Assembly (NCBI GenBank): GCA_963978545.1
Contig: OZ021733.1
Span: forward strand, 33,833,424-33,897,423
From: Linyphia triangularis
Lineage: Eukaryota; Arthropoda; Arachnida; Araneae; Linyphiidae
Direction of reading: 5' to 3'
Length of the DNA stretch: 64,000 bases
The notes beneath the pieces were generated by a model. The model was not told the origin of the DNA and made no database searches. It was given only the letters and a program-made list of their open reading frames with translations. Positions 1-12,682 of the stretch are shown piece after piece; positions within the stretch are counted from its first letter, which is position 1, and the number at the start of each line of letters is the position of its first letter. A program made the translations under genes and the position numbers.

Positions 1-38
1 AGAGGTACTTTAGTAGCATCATACGGAAACTTTTCTTC

Positions 39-792
39 CAGAAGTGTACTGGCCATAGGATTATCCGGTGCAATCACCTGGACGGTCCGTGTCTGTAAAG
101 AATGGGCCTGTGCGGTACAGAAGCCCCCCCCCCTTTTTTTTTTTAGTTTTTTTAAATTTTTATAGTTGCATTAAAGTTGTTTTCTCAATGCATTAAAATC
201 CCAAACACTCCCACCAGATGTAATAACTTACACTAGTTAGAGCGATATAGTTTGTACATTAAAAAAAAAAAAAAAAAAAAAACTCTTAAAATTTCGCATC
301 ACTTTAATTTTATAGATTTTGTGGTATTTAGAAAATAGACATACAATAAGATTTATATACTATCGCATAAAAACTTTTTATTTATTTCTATAACTTTTAA
401 GGTTCAACATATATTATCATGTCATTTTCTAATAAACATACCTGGATATTTTTTATTTGCAATTTAGATTTCTTTATTTTAGTTATTGTAATTATCATTG
501 GTTAGTAAAAGCCAAGTTTTCTCAAAGGAGGTATAAATAGTAGAGACAGAGAAAATTTAATTTAATTAAACTAATTATTAAAACAATTCACTTATCAAAA
601 TTAATTAATAAAACTATTTAATTATTGAAATATTAAAAAATAATAATTATTAAAATTAATTATTTAATTAATTATTGGCATTATTTTAATACTAACAATT
701 ATCATTACAGTTTGATTAATGACTATATTGAAAATTTTGGCCGACACAAATCTAAAATCACCGGGACGATTTTATATCCCAGTACACCCCTG
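39..792. mobile_element. Non-autonomous hAT element, copy 1
   Basis: This is homologous over its whole length to the element at 36164-36858. The left end reads CAGAAGTGTACTGGCC and the right end, inverted, CAGGGGTGTACTGGGA. Flanking octamers TTTTCTTC (31-38) and TTTGCTTT (793-800) agree at six of eight positions, a decayed target duplication. The interior is AT-rich with many TTAATTA-type motifs and C, T and A runs. It has no coding capacity, so it needs transposase from elsewhere. It looks older than copy 2, judged by the decayed duplication. Confidence 0.82.
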
Positions 793-2040
793 TTTGCTTT
801 TCTACTACAAAGTTGCTATAAATGGCAGAAACCTGAATTAACACCAAGCGACTCGTCTACCTTCATATAGTCTTTACTTTAAAGTGTTTTCGGAAAGAGT
901 ACAGAGAAGTCCCTTCTTAAATTCAAGCTACTCCTTTTTTCGTGTAGCTGCTGATTGACCAACGCTAAGAAAAGCTGATTGCTTTTTTAAAATAATTTTT
1001 AAAATATCAAGCTTCTCTGTTTTTCAGACAGATTACTAAATAAAGGTTAATTATCTATTTGTAACTTTAAAAATTTGTAGAATTGAACTCTTAAAATGCA
1101 CTTGATCATCCATTAGCTTAATTTAAAAAAGTGCAACTCCGAAGTAAATCTCTGACTGTCAGAACTAAATATTGTCTGCTTCTACATTCTTAAAACATAA
1201 AGTAGAGTTAATAGCTGAAATTGGGTTATAAAAATTACATTAAAGTGGCAGGAAGAGGGTACACTGTAAAATTTGGACGTTATCATTGCCTATCAATCTA
1301 CCAGATTACATCGTAAAATGTACTGGAGCAAATAATTTAAAACTGTATCTAACTCTGCAATGGGGAATTAAGAGTTAAACTGGGCAAATCTCGATGCCCT
1401 TTAAGATTAGTTGGTCGTCATTTTATTGTTTGTATTTAATGATACCTCAGATGCGGTTATTTTGAAACTCATCATATATTTCAATAGTTTAATGTAAAAA
1501 AATTAGGTGTACCACGGACCACTTTCGACCTAATTGTGGACCACCACTACCACTGACCCGTGGATCACGGATTGGGAATTCTAAGCAAATGAAACATTTA
1601 ACAATTTACCGTTAGATGGCGCCACTAAAATTCCTTTTACCGTTTCCATTGAGATTTATTCATCATTAATAACTTCCCTCTGGTGTTTACAAATAAGAAT
1701 TCTCTCATATTACAACGTAAAAAATTCTCAAACACGAAATATGAGAAATAATCTGTTATTCAAAACATATAAAATTTTTATCAAATCAAAATGCAACAGC
1801 ACCACACTTGATTAGATGAGGGCAAGTGGGTTAATTAGCTTTTACACTTAGCTTTTTTCTCTGGACAAACACCCCATGGCTCATAAACCAAATCAAAGTC
1901 AATGTAAAGCCTGAAAAAAAATTAACTCATACAAACCAAGTTTTTATTATAAATCTTGTACACTTTTATGTACAATATTGCAATTAATTTAGCGATTTTG
2001 AGTTAAGTGAATTTTTCAGATCGACTTTTCATAGACGTGT
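793..2040. other. AT-rich DNA without a gene; possible old hAT scrap
   Basis: No convincing coding sequence. At about 1505-1575, GTACCACGGACCACTTTCG and CTAATTGTGGACCACCAC resemble subterminal hAT sequence, but no matching ends were found. Confidence 0.5.
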
Positions 2041-2048
2041 TCGACCAC
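2041..2048. repeat. hAT target site duplication, left
   Basis: TCGACCAC, identical to 4269-4276, abuts the CAG terminus. Confidence 0.9.
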
Positions 2049-2829
2049 CAGTGGTGTAGTGTAAAATAAAAAGGTGTGGGAACGCTTTACAAACATTTTT
2101 TTTTTCTTTCTGTGAGGAGGGGACCTTTAATTCTACTTTAATAATCTACAAACGGCTATTGAGCCCCTCAAAAATTAAAAAGAAAAAAAAATTGTGTTTC
2201 GACTTCTTTTGTCTAAATATTTTTTTTTAAACTATTAAGTAATATGGATTTTTTAACAATTTGCTTTGCACATTCCATTTTAATAGAATGTTTGACACTT
2301 CATAAATGGATTATAAGACATTTTGCAACATATTATTCATACAAATTTTTAAACAGATTATGTACAATTATTTTTAAATATATTGTCTACAACACATATT
2401 AAACAAATTATTTACCTGATTTTTTTTAACAATTTTCATTCAGAAAAATTTCTATAACAGATCGATTTCGGATAAATTCTCAGATTCTGTAGCTCCTCAA
2501 AATCTATTTTCGAAATGAATTCAAAAGATTGCGATTGTTGCACAATTCGATTGAGAGTATTATGTTTTTTTCCTTCTCGAGAAAAAAATGTAAAAAAGTT
2601 CCTCTTGCTTGATAGATCCTTCCTTTCCTTTTCGAAATTTGCTCCATTAATAAAATGAAATTTACAAGTAGAAAAATACCAATTGGAAAGTTAAAATCCA
2701 TGAGTCGATTTAAAATGTCTTGCTAAAATATTAATTTGGTTACCATCCCAATTATCTCTAATTTTAAGAGGGATATTCAAATGTAGACTCATCACTTGCC
2801 AGACGTATAGTTTTACTAGGAATATCTCT

Positions 2830-2863
<34 letters not shown>

Positions 2864-4268
2864 TTATTCAATTCGGTTTGTCATTTTGGCAGTTCTGACA
2901 ACTAGATGATAATATCTTCAAAAGTCGTTAAGAATCGGAGGAGAAAGCAAACTACAAAATATATATGATAGTGTCATTAAAAAAAACTAGATTTTAAAAA
3001 AGATGGGGGGGGGGGGGATTCCTCTCCTTATCGCAGCCACTGTATTTAGTAGTGGCGATTTTTTTTTTTTTTTTTTTTTTAAATATGGGGGAAAAGATTA
3101 TTTTAAGAACTGCTGCTTACAATTTTGGAATAAACTCTGAAATAACTGTAAATGTAAAAGTGTCCCTATTCTCAAACCGAAAATTACTTTGCATTTTAAA
3201 ATACATTTGAATCGCTTTTCTGCTACTTCACAGCCCAATTTCGATGTATTATGTCTATTTACAAAACCATGAGCAGTTTTATATTAAGGAAAATGAATGA
3301 AATATACAGGACCCGCCTTAGAGTAAAATGTGTGTGCCAGAAAGAGTTTTGCTCACTATGAAAATGGGTATAGAAAATTCTCAAAAAATGGGTTTGTTGC
3401 TATATATGGTGCAAGTTATTAAAATTGTAGTGTTTTCTGCACTAAATAACAATATTTTAATTCAGGATTTTGTAAGGAACCCTACGGATACTCTTTTATA
3501 TTTCGGATATTAAAATTCAGAATATTAGATTCAAATATAGAAATTGTAATAAAATTTATTTCATAAGAACTTAATAAAGACATGCTATTAAAATTACTGA
3601 TTTTTACTAGGCATTACTTTTTTAGTAGTCCTCTGCTCTTAGCGCAACTCTTGGTTCCCCTTCGCAACACCGCAGCTATTGCCTTGGTATATACTGTTAC
3701 ATCACTTTTGTTAATAAATCGGTTAGCGTTCCCTTTATAATTAGAGGAGGGGAAATATTCTTCAAAGAAAGGTTGCAAAGAACAGTATGTGCCAGACCAC
3801 AATTTTGTTCTTTAAAAATGTAGATAGTTGGCTTGAATTTGTATGTGGAAGTCCATATTCTCGATGAACCATATAAATTTTTCGTCTTAAATTCATCCAC
3901 AAATACTGATCATTCGTTAAAGAAAAAGATAATAGCCATTGAATGAATCATAGCTATATGTAAGCATATATGTCAGTTCATTTTTCTAGAGAAGGAGAAA
4001 TGACCATGTGTTAATTACCTCTCCTTTTTCAAGTGTTTTGCAAATACTTGCCTGCTCAGCTCTGAAGCTGTGGATCGCAAATGAAAGCAAAGTTCTCACG
4101 AAAGAACTTTTTTGTTGTCTTACTTGGTTTTGCGTTTAGTGTCACGTAAAGAAAAAAATTAAAAGAAAATACAAATTTTTAAAAAAATTAGCTAAGGGAA
4201 CGCCGTTCCGCCTTCTAAAAAGGTAAAGGATCGCCGTTCCCACGCGTTCCCGCTCCACTACACCCCTG
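2049..4268. mobile_element. hAT-superfamily element, 2.2 kb, apparently non-coding
   Basis: The ends are inverted. The left begins CAGTGGTGTAGTG and later GGTGTGGGAACGC; the right end on the minus strand begins CAGGGGTGTAGTGGAGCGGG and later CGTGGGAACGGCG. An exact 8-bp direct repeat TCGACCAC flanks it at 2041-2048 and 4269-4276. CAGgG-type ends plus an 8-bp duplication define hAT elements. I recognise no transposase in its 2220 bp; open frames are short. It holds long T and G homopolymers (2828-2858, 3005-3017, 3060-3080). It is either a non-autonomous derivative or a decayed copy. Confidence 0.88.
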
Positions 4269-4276
4269 TCGACCAC
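4269..4276. repeat. hAT target site duplication, right
   Basis: TCGACCAC, identical to 2041-2048, directly follows the terminal CTG. Confidence 0.9.
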
Positions 4277-7200
4277 TAGGAAGAAAATCTTTAATTCCGT
4301 GCCATGGAGTAACTTTTTTGTTCTCAAAACATAACAGAATGCAATGTTATGGACAAAAAAATCCATCTACCAAGTTTCAGCTTGATTGGATGATGGAAAG
4401 TGGATTCATTAGTTCTCCGACAAGGAAATCGAAAGTGTGTAAAAGCGGCATGGTCGCCCCCAGGAGGGTACAAGGGACCCCCCAGGCTTTTAAAAAGTGA
4501 ATTAAAATTGGCGAAAAAAGTGTAAATTCAAAGGGGAAGGAAGAGGGGGGTGGGGGCAGCACATATATGACCATTTTGAAACTGTAGTTCAATCTTACAA
4601 TGAATTTTTTCAACTTTATTTTATGACTCTTGTTTAGTTCCCATTTCGTTTTTCATCACTGAGTATTGCTATTGCAAGCATTGATCATTGCGAGGAGGTT
4701 TTAAGGCTCCTGTTTAGAAATATTGAGGATTGGAAATTGGTTGTATCAGATATAAGACGTAGTAAGTTTTTAGATTTCAACTGAGCATTTTCTTTATGTT
4801 TCATTCTTGATTTATTATTATTATTATTATTTTCTAACTTGGAAGAAACGAAATATTACAGTTCTGTATTTTTAAATCTTTGATAGTAACTTTAGGGTAT
4901 GCTTCCTTTGGAGATTATAGTAAATCCTATGGGTAAATCACATCAGTCTGACTCATCCATTCCGACAGCTAATTGCAAATTATTACTCTTTTTTAAACAA
5001 AATGATTGAGCTCAAGATGGAAACAAGATACATAATTCGTTACATAAGATACTAAATAGAAGTTCGTTTTATTGATTAACACAAGATTGGCTTTTCTGGC
5101 CCGTAATTTCTGTTTAGTTTGTACAAGTTTAGATAAGTCTGGTTATTTATTACTCTGAGATACATTACTTCTGTCAAAGTCAATAGGAACTAGCGCATTA
5201 ACTGTTAACATTCGTTTCAGTATTTATTGTTAATAAAAGATTTTTTTTTTCCATTTTCGTTGAATGATTTTCTCTGCTGACTGCTTAGTAAACAAAATGT
5301 ATAATTGTTTTTAGTTATTTAGTGAAATTTGAATAAAGTTTATTTTCCCCTAAGTGGCATTACACAATTCAACTTTTGATTTCCTATTGTTTGGTATTCC
5401 TAAGTTGCTAAGTATAAAAGTACTTTTTTTTTAAATTTTGACGAAAAAATTGAGTAGGTAGAAGGCTCGAAAAATAATTAGTGTGAAGACCCCGGCCAAC
5501 TGCGTTATGTCACCGGCTTGGATACGTCCGGTCCGAACACAAATTCAACTTGTAGGAATTGTTTTTACTCGAGGACAGGTGAAAGGGCAATTACACAAGA
5601 AAGGGAGAAGGTTTTCCCCACTGTTGATTGATTGGTCATAAACTATTGATAAAAATATTTTTTTCTGAGAGAGATTACTGTTTGAGGATCTATTTCCTTT
5701 TCGAGAATTTTCTTAAACTTTAGATTTGATGATTTTGTAATGGGCTGTTGGCGATTTCAGCCATTTAAGAGTTGGCAGCTGACTTCGAACTTATTTGTTT
5801 ATTTATGTGTGGCCAGCAAATCTGCTCAGGGCTAATTAACCCAATTATCATGATTCAATCAGGCTGAAACTTGACACACAGATTCGTAGTCGATGAGAAT
5901 GTATTTTATCATGTATTTGGGTTTGTCACAAAAAGGCCGCTTTTGCACACATTGCTGTATTACTATACTATACTATATTATTGAATTTCAAGCGGTTCCA
6001 GCCCGAAGGCACTGTTCCACTTGTCGAATGGGGCCTAAAAGGCATTTCGTAGAAATTTGGTCAGATCGAAATGACACAGTAGTAGAAAACAAATCGCCCA
6101 GCAACCGACAGAAAGTAAGAAGATGGCTCAACTCATCTTTCAATAGTTACCACTTCGTAGGTCTAATAAACTCGCTTGCTGTCATTCAATTGAGTTAAAA
6201 TTTAGTAGAGATTCTCGTTGTGGATGACAATCTATTCAATTAAGTTTTGGGCGAAAAAAATAATTAAAAAAAATTAGTAAATAGTCCGAAATGGATGCTT
6301 TCTTCGTAGTGGTCAAAAAACTATTAAATATCGATTTCAGCACAATAACTTGCAATCGCACTTAAAAATTGATAATGCATTGTATAGAGGATTTATATTA
6401 AAAACTTTATTTTTAATAAATTATATTTTGTGCCTTCTGGTTCTGTTTCAAGCACTATCTTTTGAATACCATGAGAACTACTTAGAAAATAAAATAAAAA
6501 ATAAAAAAATAAAAATAAGATAAACTTTCATTATTATTATTTTTTTTTCTTGCGCAAGATTTTTTTTAATATGATTGCGTTGGTCACCAAATAAAATCTG
6601 CAGAGGAGAGGATTTCAAAATATATATACAGTGATTTTTTTTATTATCAAAGTGAAAATTATTGCATAATTGTTAATTGACAATTCATTAGGAATTTTAA
6701 TCGACATTTCTGAAAAATTAACTATTTAAACAAAATTCTATCAGTCTTGCCCCCCCCCCCCCCCTCCTGCAAATAATCCTGCGGGCGACCATGAAAAGTG
6801 GCCTTTTAGTAACAACTCAAAACTTGTTAGAAGATAGAACATTTCCATCGATAACGAATCCATCGACCAAGTTTCAAATCGATTGGATAATGGCAAGTAG
6901 GAAAGTTAGCCCCTTGTAAATTTCTCCTCCTCAAACACACACACATAAACAAATTAAAAATTATATACCGGATTTAAAAATATTAATGGTGATCGTTTTC
7001 TGCCCCATTCTCCAATTGATAAAATGCAATATTTTGTCACAGTCACATTGCCAACTAAAATATTGCTTCAAAACTTATGAAATGTTGAAGACCATACATA
7101 ACAATAATTATAGACCCTCATTAATGAAATGTGAAGGATTCCTAAAGTGAAATTGTTTGACTATTAGGATATCAAAATTAGGATGTTAATTTTTTTCTCT

Positions 7201-7784
7201 TTTCAGTGGCGTCATCTTTTGGCCAAAATATATAACACTATCATTATTTCAACTTCATTTAAAATTATAAATTTAGATTGCCATTATATAAATACTAAAA
7301 GGGAATCTATTTTATTTTTATAAGAGATTAAATATTTTTAGGACTTGAAGTAATATTTCGGTGGACAATTTGAAAAAGAACTATTCCTCTTAAGGTGGTT
7401 AATACATTTTATATATTACAGTTGAATATTTGAATTTGTAATATTTTATTTCTAGAATGAGGAACTTTTACGTTTTTTGGTTTTATTTTAAATAAAAGTA
7501 GGGAAAAAATCATGAAAAATAATACTATTCTTTCAAAAAATTGAGCTCGGATAGATAGTTAAAAAAAATAATTAGTTTTTCACTTTGCGATTTGGCGGGA
7601 AAAAGCTACTTTTGCGTGTGACGTCAAATGCGCAGATGATGAACCAGTCTAAAACCTGTTTTAGACGAGGAGGGAGGGAGATTCCTACTTGGATTTTCGA
7701 CGGAATCTATGCGTAACTACGTCTCGTTTTTTTGTGTGTTTTTGGTCACATGACTTTTGCTTTGATTTCAAACTCGATTTTTGA
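4277..7784. other. Gene-free stretch with dispersed repeat scraps
   Basis: No gene seen. Segments at about 4359-4480, 6748-6985 and, further on, 10327-10474 share phrases such as CCATC.ACCAAGTTTCA..., GATTGGATGATGG / GATTGGATAATGG and a C-rich motif ending GGGCGACCATG, in mixed orientations. They look like fragments of one or two old repeat families. Around 5860 and 6190 a phrase of the form AATTGAGTTAAAATTTAGTAG recurs in diverged form. Confidence 0.5.
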
Positions 7785-7788
7785 TTAA

Positions 7789-7877
7789 GGTACTTGACCA
7801 CCTTGACCTTGGAAAGTTAAAATATACAACATTATCAATAATTTTTTTTTCAGGTCCTGTATAAGATATAACAATAA

Positions 7878-7911
<34 letters not shown>

Positions 7912-8530
7912 TTGAAGCTTATAGAATACAAAAATACTTGATTTTTTTCCAATTTCATTTTTTAACAACTATCCAGGAGGTGCCAAAGTCGAGGCCTCAG
8001 AAAAATGGTGTCCCACGGCGGACAGTTAATCTCAGGATTGGTAAATCTGAAGAAAAAAAACCCGGAATTTTCAAAAGAAAGGTTCCTTACGTGACAAATT
8101 TGCCACAAATTGCCAAAAATAAAAAAATGACAGATGTTTGAATAAATGGTTGAAAAAACACCCCTATTTTTCACTATTCTTTGCTAAAAAAAATTTTATA
8201 ATTAAATTTTTTTGGCAAAATGTGGTAAATGGGCATACAAAACATCTCAACGAACAAAACAAGACCAAAATCATTGAAATCGACTGAGTAGTTTCGGAGA
8301 TTTAGTGTTCGCCATTTGAAAAAAAAGTAGTTTTCAGAAAAACGAGTCTAAAGTTATTACTCACTATTTTTTTCGAACAGTTTTTAAAAAATCAAGTTTT
8401 TTCACTTTCGATTTGTTAATCTGGTATCCCTGGACCGTAAAACCCTGGAAAGGATTAAGAAGACAAAAAAAAAAAAAAAAATAATCATTTTTTTTTTTTT
8501 TTTTTTAAATTTATTAGGTTGTCAAGTACC
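7789..8530. mobile_element. TTAA-flanked inverted-repeat element, 742 bp
   Basis: TTAA lies at 7785-7788 and 8531-8534. The arms just inside are inverted: GGTACTTGACCACCT at the left and GGTACTTGACAACCT read from the right (14 of 15). The interior holds long T runs and no plausible ORF. A similar end, CTTAAGGGGGTCAAGGTACC, occurs alone near 58582-58601. The TTAA duplication suggests a piggyBac-group MITE, but the termini are GG, not CCC, so the superfamily is uncertain. Confidence 0.65.
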
Positions 8531-8534
8531 TTAA

Positions 8535-11500
8535 ATGAAAGCATAAAAGATAAAAAAAATAATTGCACTGCTCAAATATATCCGTTGGATAACACTAGAA
8601 AATACAAAAAATATTCATTTTCCTCACTCGTGCAAGTTTCTCATTACATAAAGAGTAATTTTTTTCATCTAATTTTTCAAGCCTTTTTACCATATCAGCC
8701 TGTTTGAACCTCCATCAATCTTTGCACGAAAGTTCTCCTTAAAATGTACTGAAATTCTCCTTAAAATGTACTGAAATATACTTAAATTGTACTCATATTA
8801 GAAGGACCTTAATTAATATATCTTGGGCCTTTTAAAATGTACATTGGGAATAACCTGCAAATCGGGATATTAGTTACATGGCACACTGCGAGGTATTGAT
8901 ATTGAAATGATTGATGAATTGATTTTTGAAAGAACGACACACACACACACACACACAAATAATCTGCTATTTTAGACGTCTGACGGCACAATATGGAATG
9001 ACCATGGTATTGGCCACTAAATATTTCTAAATGTTATTTAAGATAACACCAAATTATTTTAATGTTTTTAGTTTTCCACTTAAAAAAAGAAAAGCATTTA
9101 ACACGTGTAACGTCACTTTCATGTATGATCATCTACCATCAATATGCTCATTCATCCACATGTGTGCTTATCCGAAACATTAAAAATTGAATAACTCGGG
9201 ATCCGGTTGGGCCATTTTAATTGAAATTTGGCACACTGCTGGTTTATAATAATATTACCCTTAAAAAACAAAGTTTTTAATATAAATCCTTTATATGCAT
9301 TGCCAAATTTTATATTCGTTAACACAGCGCCGATTCTGTAAACAGCGTGTGCTTAGCGTTTGCATCTAATTTAAATATCAAAAACATTTCTATCAGCAAA
9401 ATATGCAGCAAACTACGTTTCAAAATTTATTTATTAAAAATGAAAGTGAATTTATGGACTCACATCCAAATATCATTTATTTATTCAATTTTATTATTTA
9501 TTTATTAAAAAAAATTTGGCAACAGGAAACAATTTCTTCAATGGTCGGTTAAATGCTATTTTAGCGCAATTGGATGACGTCAAGTTGGTTTATTAGTATT
9601 CCGTAAAAGCGATCTCTTAGTGACAGTTTCAGACCCAAAATTTGATAGAAGGCATTGGAGGGCCCAAGCTCCCATAGATACACCCATAAGGGTTTAGAGT
9701 TTATCTCCCGGCCAGGTGAATGGCTGGCCCCACCAGACCCTGACGGATCAGTATTTATTTAAAAATCATAGTATGAATTTATATAGGGGAAGAGTGCCTT
9801 TGGAGATTTACATTTGGGCACTTTTTATATTTTAAAATATGAAAGTTCACACTATTATTTCATACATGCTGTACAATTTATGTGGATCAGTTAAAAATTT
9901 CTCTATTTCATAATTATAAAACGACTTAATTTTTTATTTTTTATTTTTTTTTTCTCCGCTAAACATTCAATCTCAATTAAAAACCAGGGAAAGCAAAAAA
10001 AAAAAAATTCTTTTGTTTTTAAAAAAGTTAAAAGAACAATTAATTTACAAGCACACAATATAAAAATCACATCGACACATACTATCACTAACACAATAAC
10101 CAGTGAAAACAAAGGCCGTAACTATGGCCTTAACAAAACACCAAACTCCAGATCAATAGATCCGAGATCTCTATTTATAGGTATAACGATGGAGTGTATT
10201 CCTCCATTTTATTTGTACTCAACAGGGTGGCAGAGATGTCTTCCTATGTTGGTTCAGTTTTCCTGTAAATTAATGTTTCGATAAAATCGGTAGTAGTTAA
10301 TAGGCATAATAGAAGGTATTGTCATAGATATCGAATCTATCTGCCAAGTTTCAGGCGGATTAGATGACGGCCAGGGAATTAATTAAGCCTCCGCAAATTT
10401 GTCCGCCATCGACAAACGTACCCACAAATATACACATAAAATCGAAGTTAATATAAAGGATTTAAAAATACCTTTGATCAAGTTTTTTTATCCTTAGATA
10501 TGGCGGTCCATTACCATTTCATTTTCCACCTCAGCGCTGGTGAAGAAAACAACGGTTCCAAATAATTGCTCAAGTTGTAATGTTTCAGATGAAAAGACTG
10601 ACGTTTACTACCGGTAGACACATTCTTCAAGACGATATTTCAGTCACATCCGGTTGATTTTTGACATGGACTCTACAGAACAAGCACCACATATACAATA
10701 TATTTGTTTGTCTCATCAATAACTTTCATTTCATACCAAACGCAATATAATAACAAAAGAACATATTTCAAACTTAAATTTTTTATTTCTTTAAGTGTTT
10801 TGACTTGATCACTTGTTGGATGAATAGACTACTTAGCTTTAAGTTTAAAATAAGTGTATAAGTACCCACTGACCAACGTTATGGCCATCTTGGATTAGCT
10901 ACATATGTCTAAAATAAGTGTCCAGATTTTTTTTTTTATTTCCTTTTTTAAAATCAACTTCCATATCGAGACCGGAAGATAATGCTAAGTTGCAAAGATG
11001 GGTACCCGCAGAATTATTTGCAGGGGAGTGCAAGACAAGATTTTAATCAAAATCATTAATTTTTTAGAAATTTTAATTAATAGTTATGCATTTTAAATTA
11101 TACTCTTTGAAAATAGTTCAAAAAAATTCATGGTATATATTTTTGGAAGCGCCACCCTGTTAAAAAGGGGAAAAAATAGTAAAAGTATTGAAAAAAAATA
11201 TTTTTACGATTTTTTATCATCCAACTAGATCTCACTGCATTCAAGAGACATTGTTTAGAACAGAGGAACACGAAGATGCAAAAATACAGAAGAGTAACAT
11301 TATATTTCTTCCAAGTTTGAGACATAATTAAAAAAAAAAAAATTCAAAATGAAACACAAAGGCAGTATTGGATATGTTTAATTGAATTCTAAAAATAGAT
11401 TTCAAGATGGTATATCTGATGACTTAAGAAGTAAAATATTTTCCCTAGAATTTTGAGAACTACACAGGAAACGATTAAACAGTAAAAGAAATAAATACTT

Positions 11501-11795
11501 CTACTCAGCCTCCAATAATCCTCGACAATAGGCGCCAGTAGCTATAAAAAACGACATAGAAAAGAAACAAAAGACTAAAATAATAGAAAAACAAATGCTT
11601 ATTGTAACAAAAAAAAAAAAAAAACGAAATGGCATATGTGCTTTTCTTTTTATCTTGGAATTTACACCTTTTCTCTCCTATTTTTTTTTTTAATTTTCAA
11701 GAGCTAGGGGGAGGTGCAAGTGCACCTCCTTGCACCCTCCTGAAGGCGCCCATGGTTGCTAAACTGAATCATAAGTGATAGTGGCCCATGTTCTA
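8535..11795. other. Gene-free stretch
   Basis: AT-rich, with a 22-bp tandem repeat (CTCCTTAAAATGTACTGAAAT) at about 8736-8780, a short (CA)n at 8937-8956, a repeat scrap at 10327-10474, and C/G-rich scraps near 11000-11045 and 11705-11757 (TTGCACCCTCCTGAAGGCGC) resembling the GGGCGACCATG motif family. No protein-coding signal. Confidence 0.5.
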
Positions 11796-12682
11796 CTATA
11801 GAGGAGATTTGTGCACCTAAGGCCACCCCACCTTTATTGAATAATGTTTAATTCTAAGTTTTTTTACTCACTTGGGTAAGTGGCAACATCTAATTGTTCT
11901 TTCGGCAGCCATTTTGAAATCTTAGAGGAGAAAGCGGAGACAAGTTATTAGTGGAAAATGTTTTTATATGGTCTGCAGTAACATTTTGCAGCTTATGTCT
12001 TTTATTGTTTCACAAAGTTAAATCAAATACTTTTCTTTTGAATTCTAGAAAATAACTTTGTTTGCAACTTTAAGTACTAAATTAGATGTTTAAATAAGCC
12101 CTTTCTCCATGTACATTTTTAGTAGAAGACATTTTATATGAAATTACCAAGTTGTGTACCTAGGGCCACATAGTTGCTTATTGTGTTCAAATTGCTAACA
12201 TCAAAATCTGTTGGTGCTTCAAAGCGAAAATACATGCAGCTCATTTTTTGGAATCAGTTTTTTTAAGTTATGAGAATACTTGTAATTCACTAATAATTTG
12301 ATACATTGCAATTAATTGTACTTATTATAGGATAAACCAATGACTGATAATTATTTGATATTGTTTCTTTTATAAAATTTATCTGTGTATGTTTGTTTTC
12401 TATTCATTATGGATTGAAACCTCACTTAAAGAGAATGGCCTTAGGTACATCAGCTACTGGCCCTAGGTACAACGAGATCTTGCACCTAGGAAAATTTGTG
12501 AAATTTCTTTAAAAACCTTCAATTTGACAGAATCTATTATTTTAAGTATTTATATGAATCCCAATGGGAAGTAATTACTATAACGATGTATGCATATCAA
12601 TTTCACATTCTTAAACAGCTCAGTGGCTCATTTTTTGTGCATTGAAAAAAGGAGGCCCTAGGTACAAAGGTTTCCCCTATGG
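11796..12682. mobile_element. MITE with inverted ends and repeated CCTAGG motifs
   Basis: The left end CTATAGAGGAGATTTGTGCA plus CCTAAGGCC pairs with the right end, inverted, CCATAGGGGAAACC plus TTTGTACCTAGGGCC. Similar ACCTAGGGCC / GGCCCTAGGTAC motifs recur inside at about 12157, 12440, 12463 and 12475. It is 887 bp, AT-rich and noncoding. Flanks share TTCT, which could be a short duplication. The superfamily is unknown. Confidence 0.6.

Noticed and set aside
10224..11154. CAGGGTGGCAG at 10224 and inverted CAGGGTGGCGC at 11154 as a possible hAT pair
   Set aside because: Flanking octamers GTACTCAA and TTAAAAAG do not match, and the arms diverge after ten bases.
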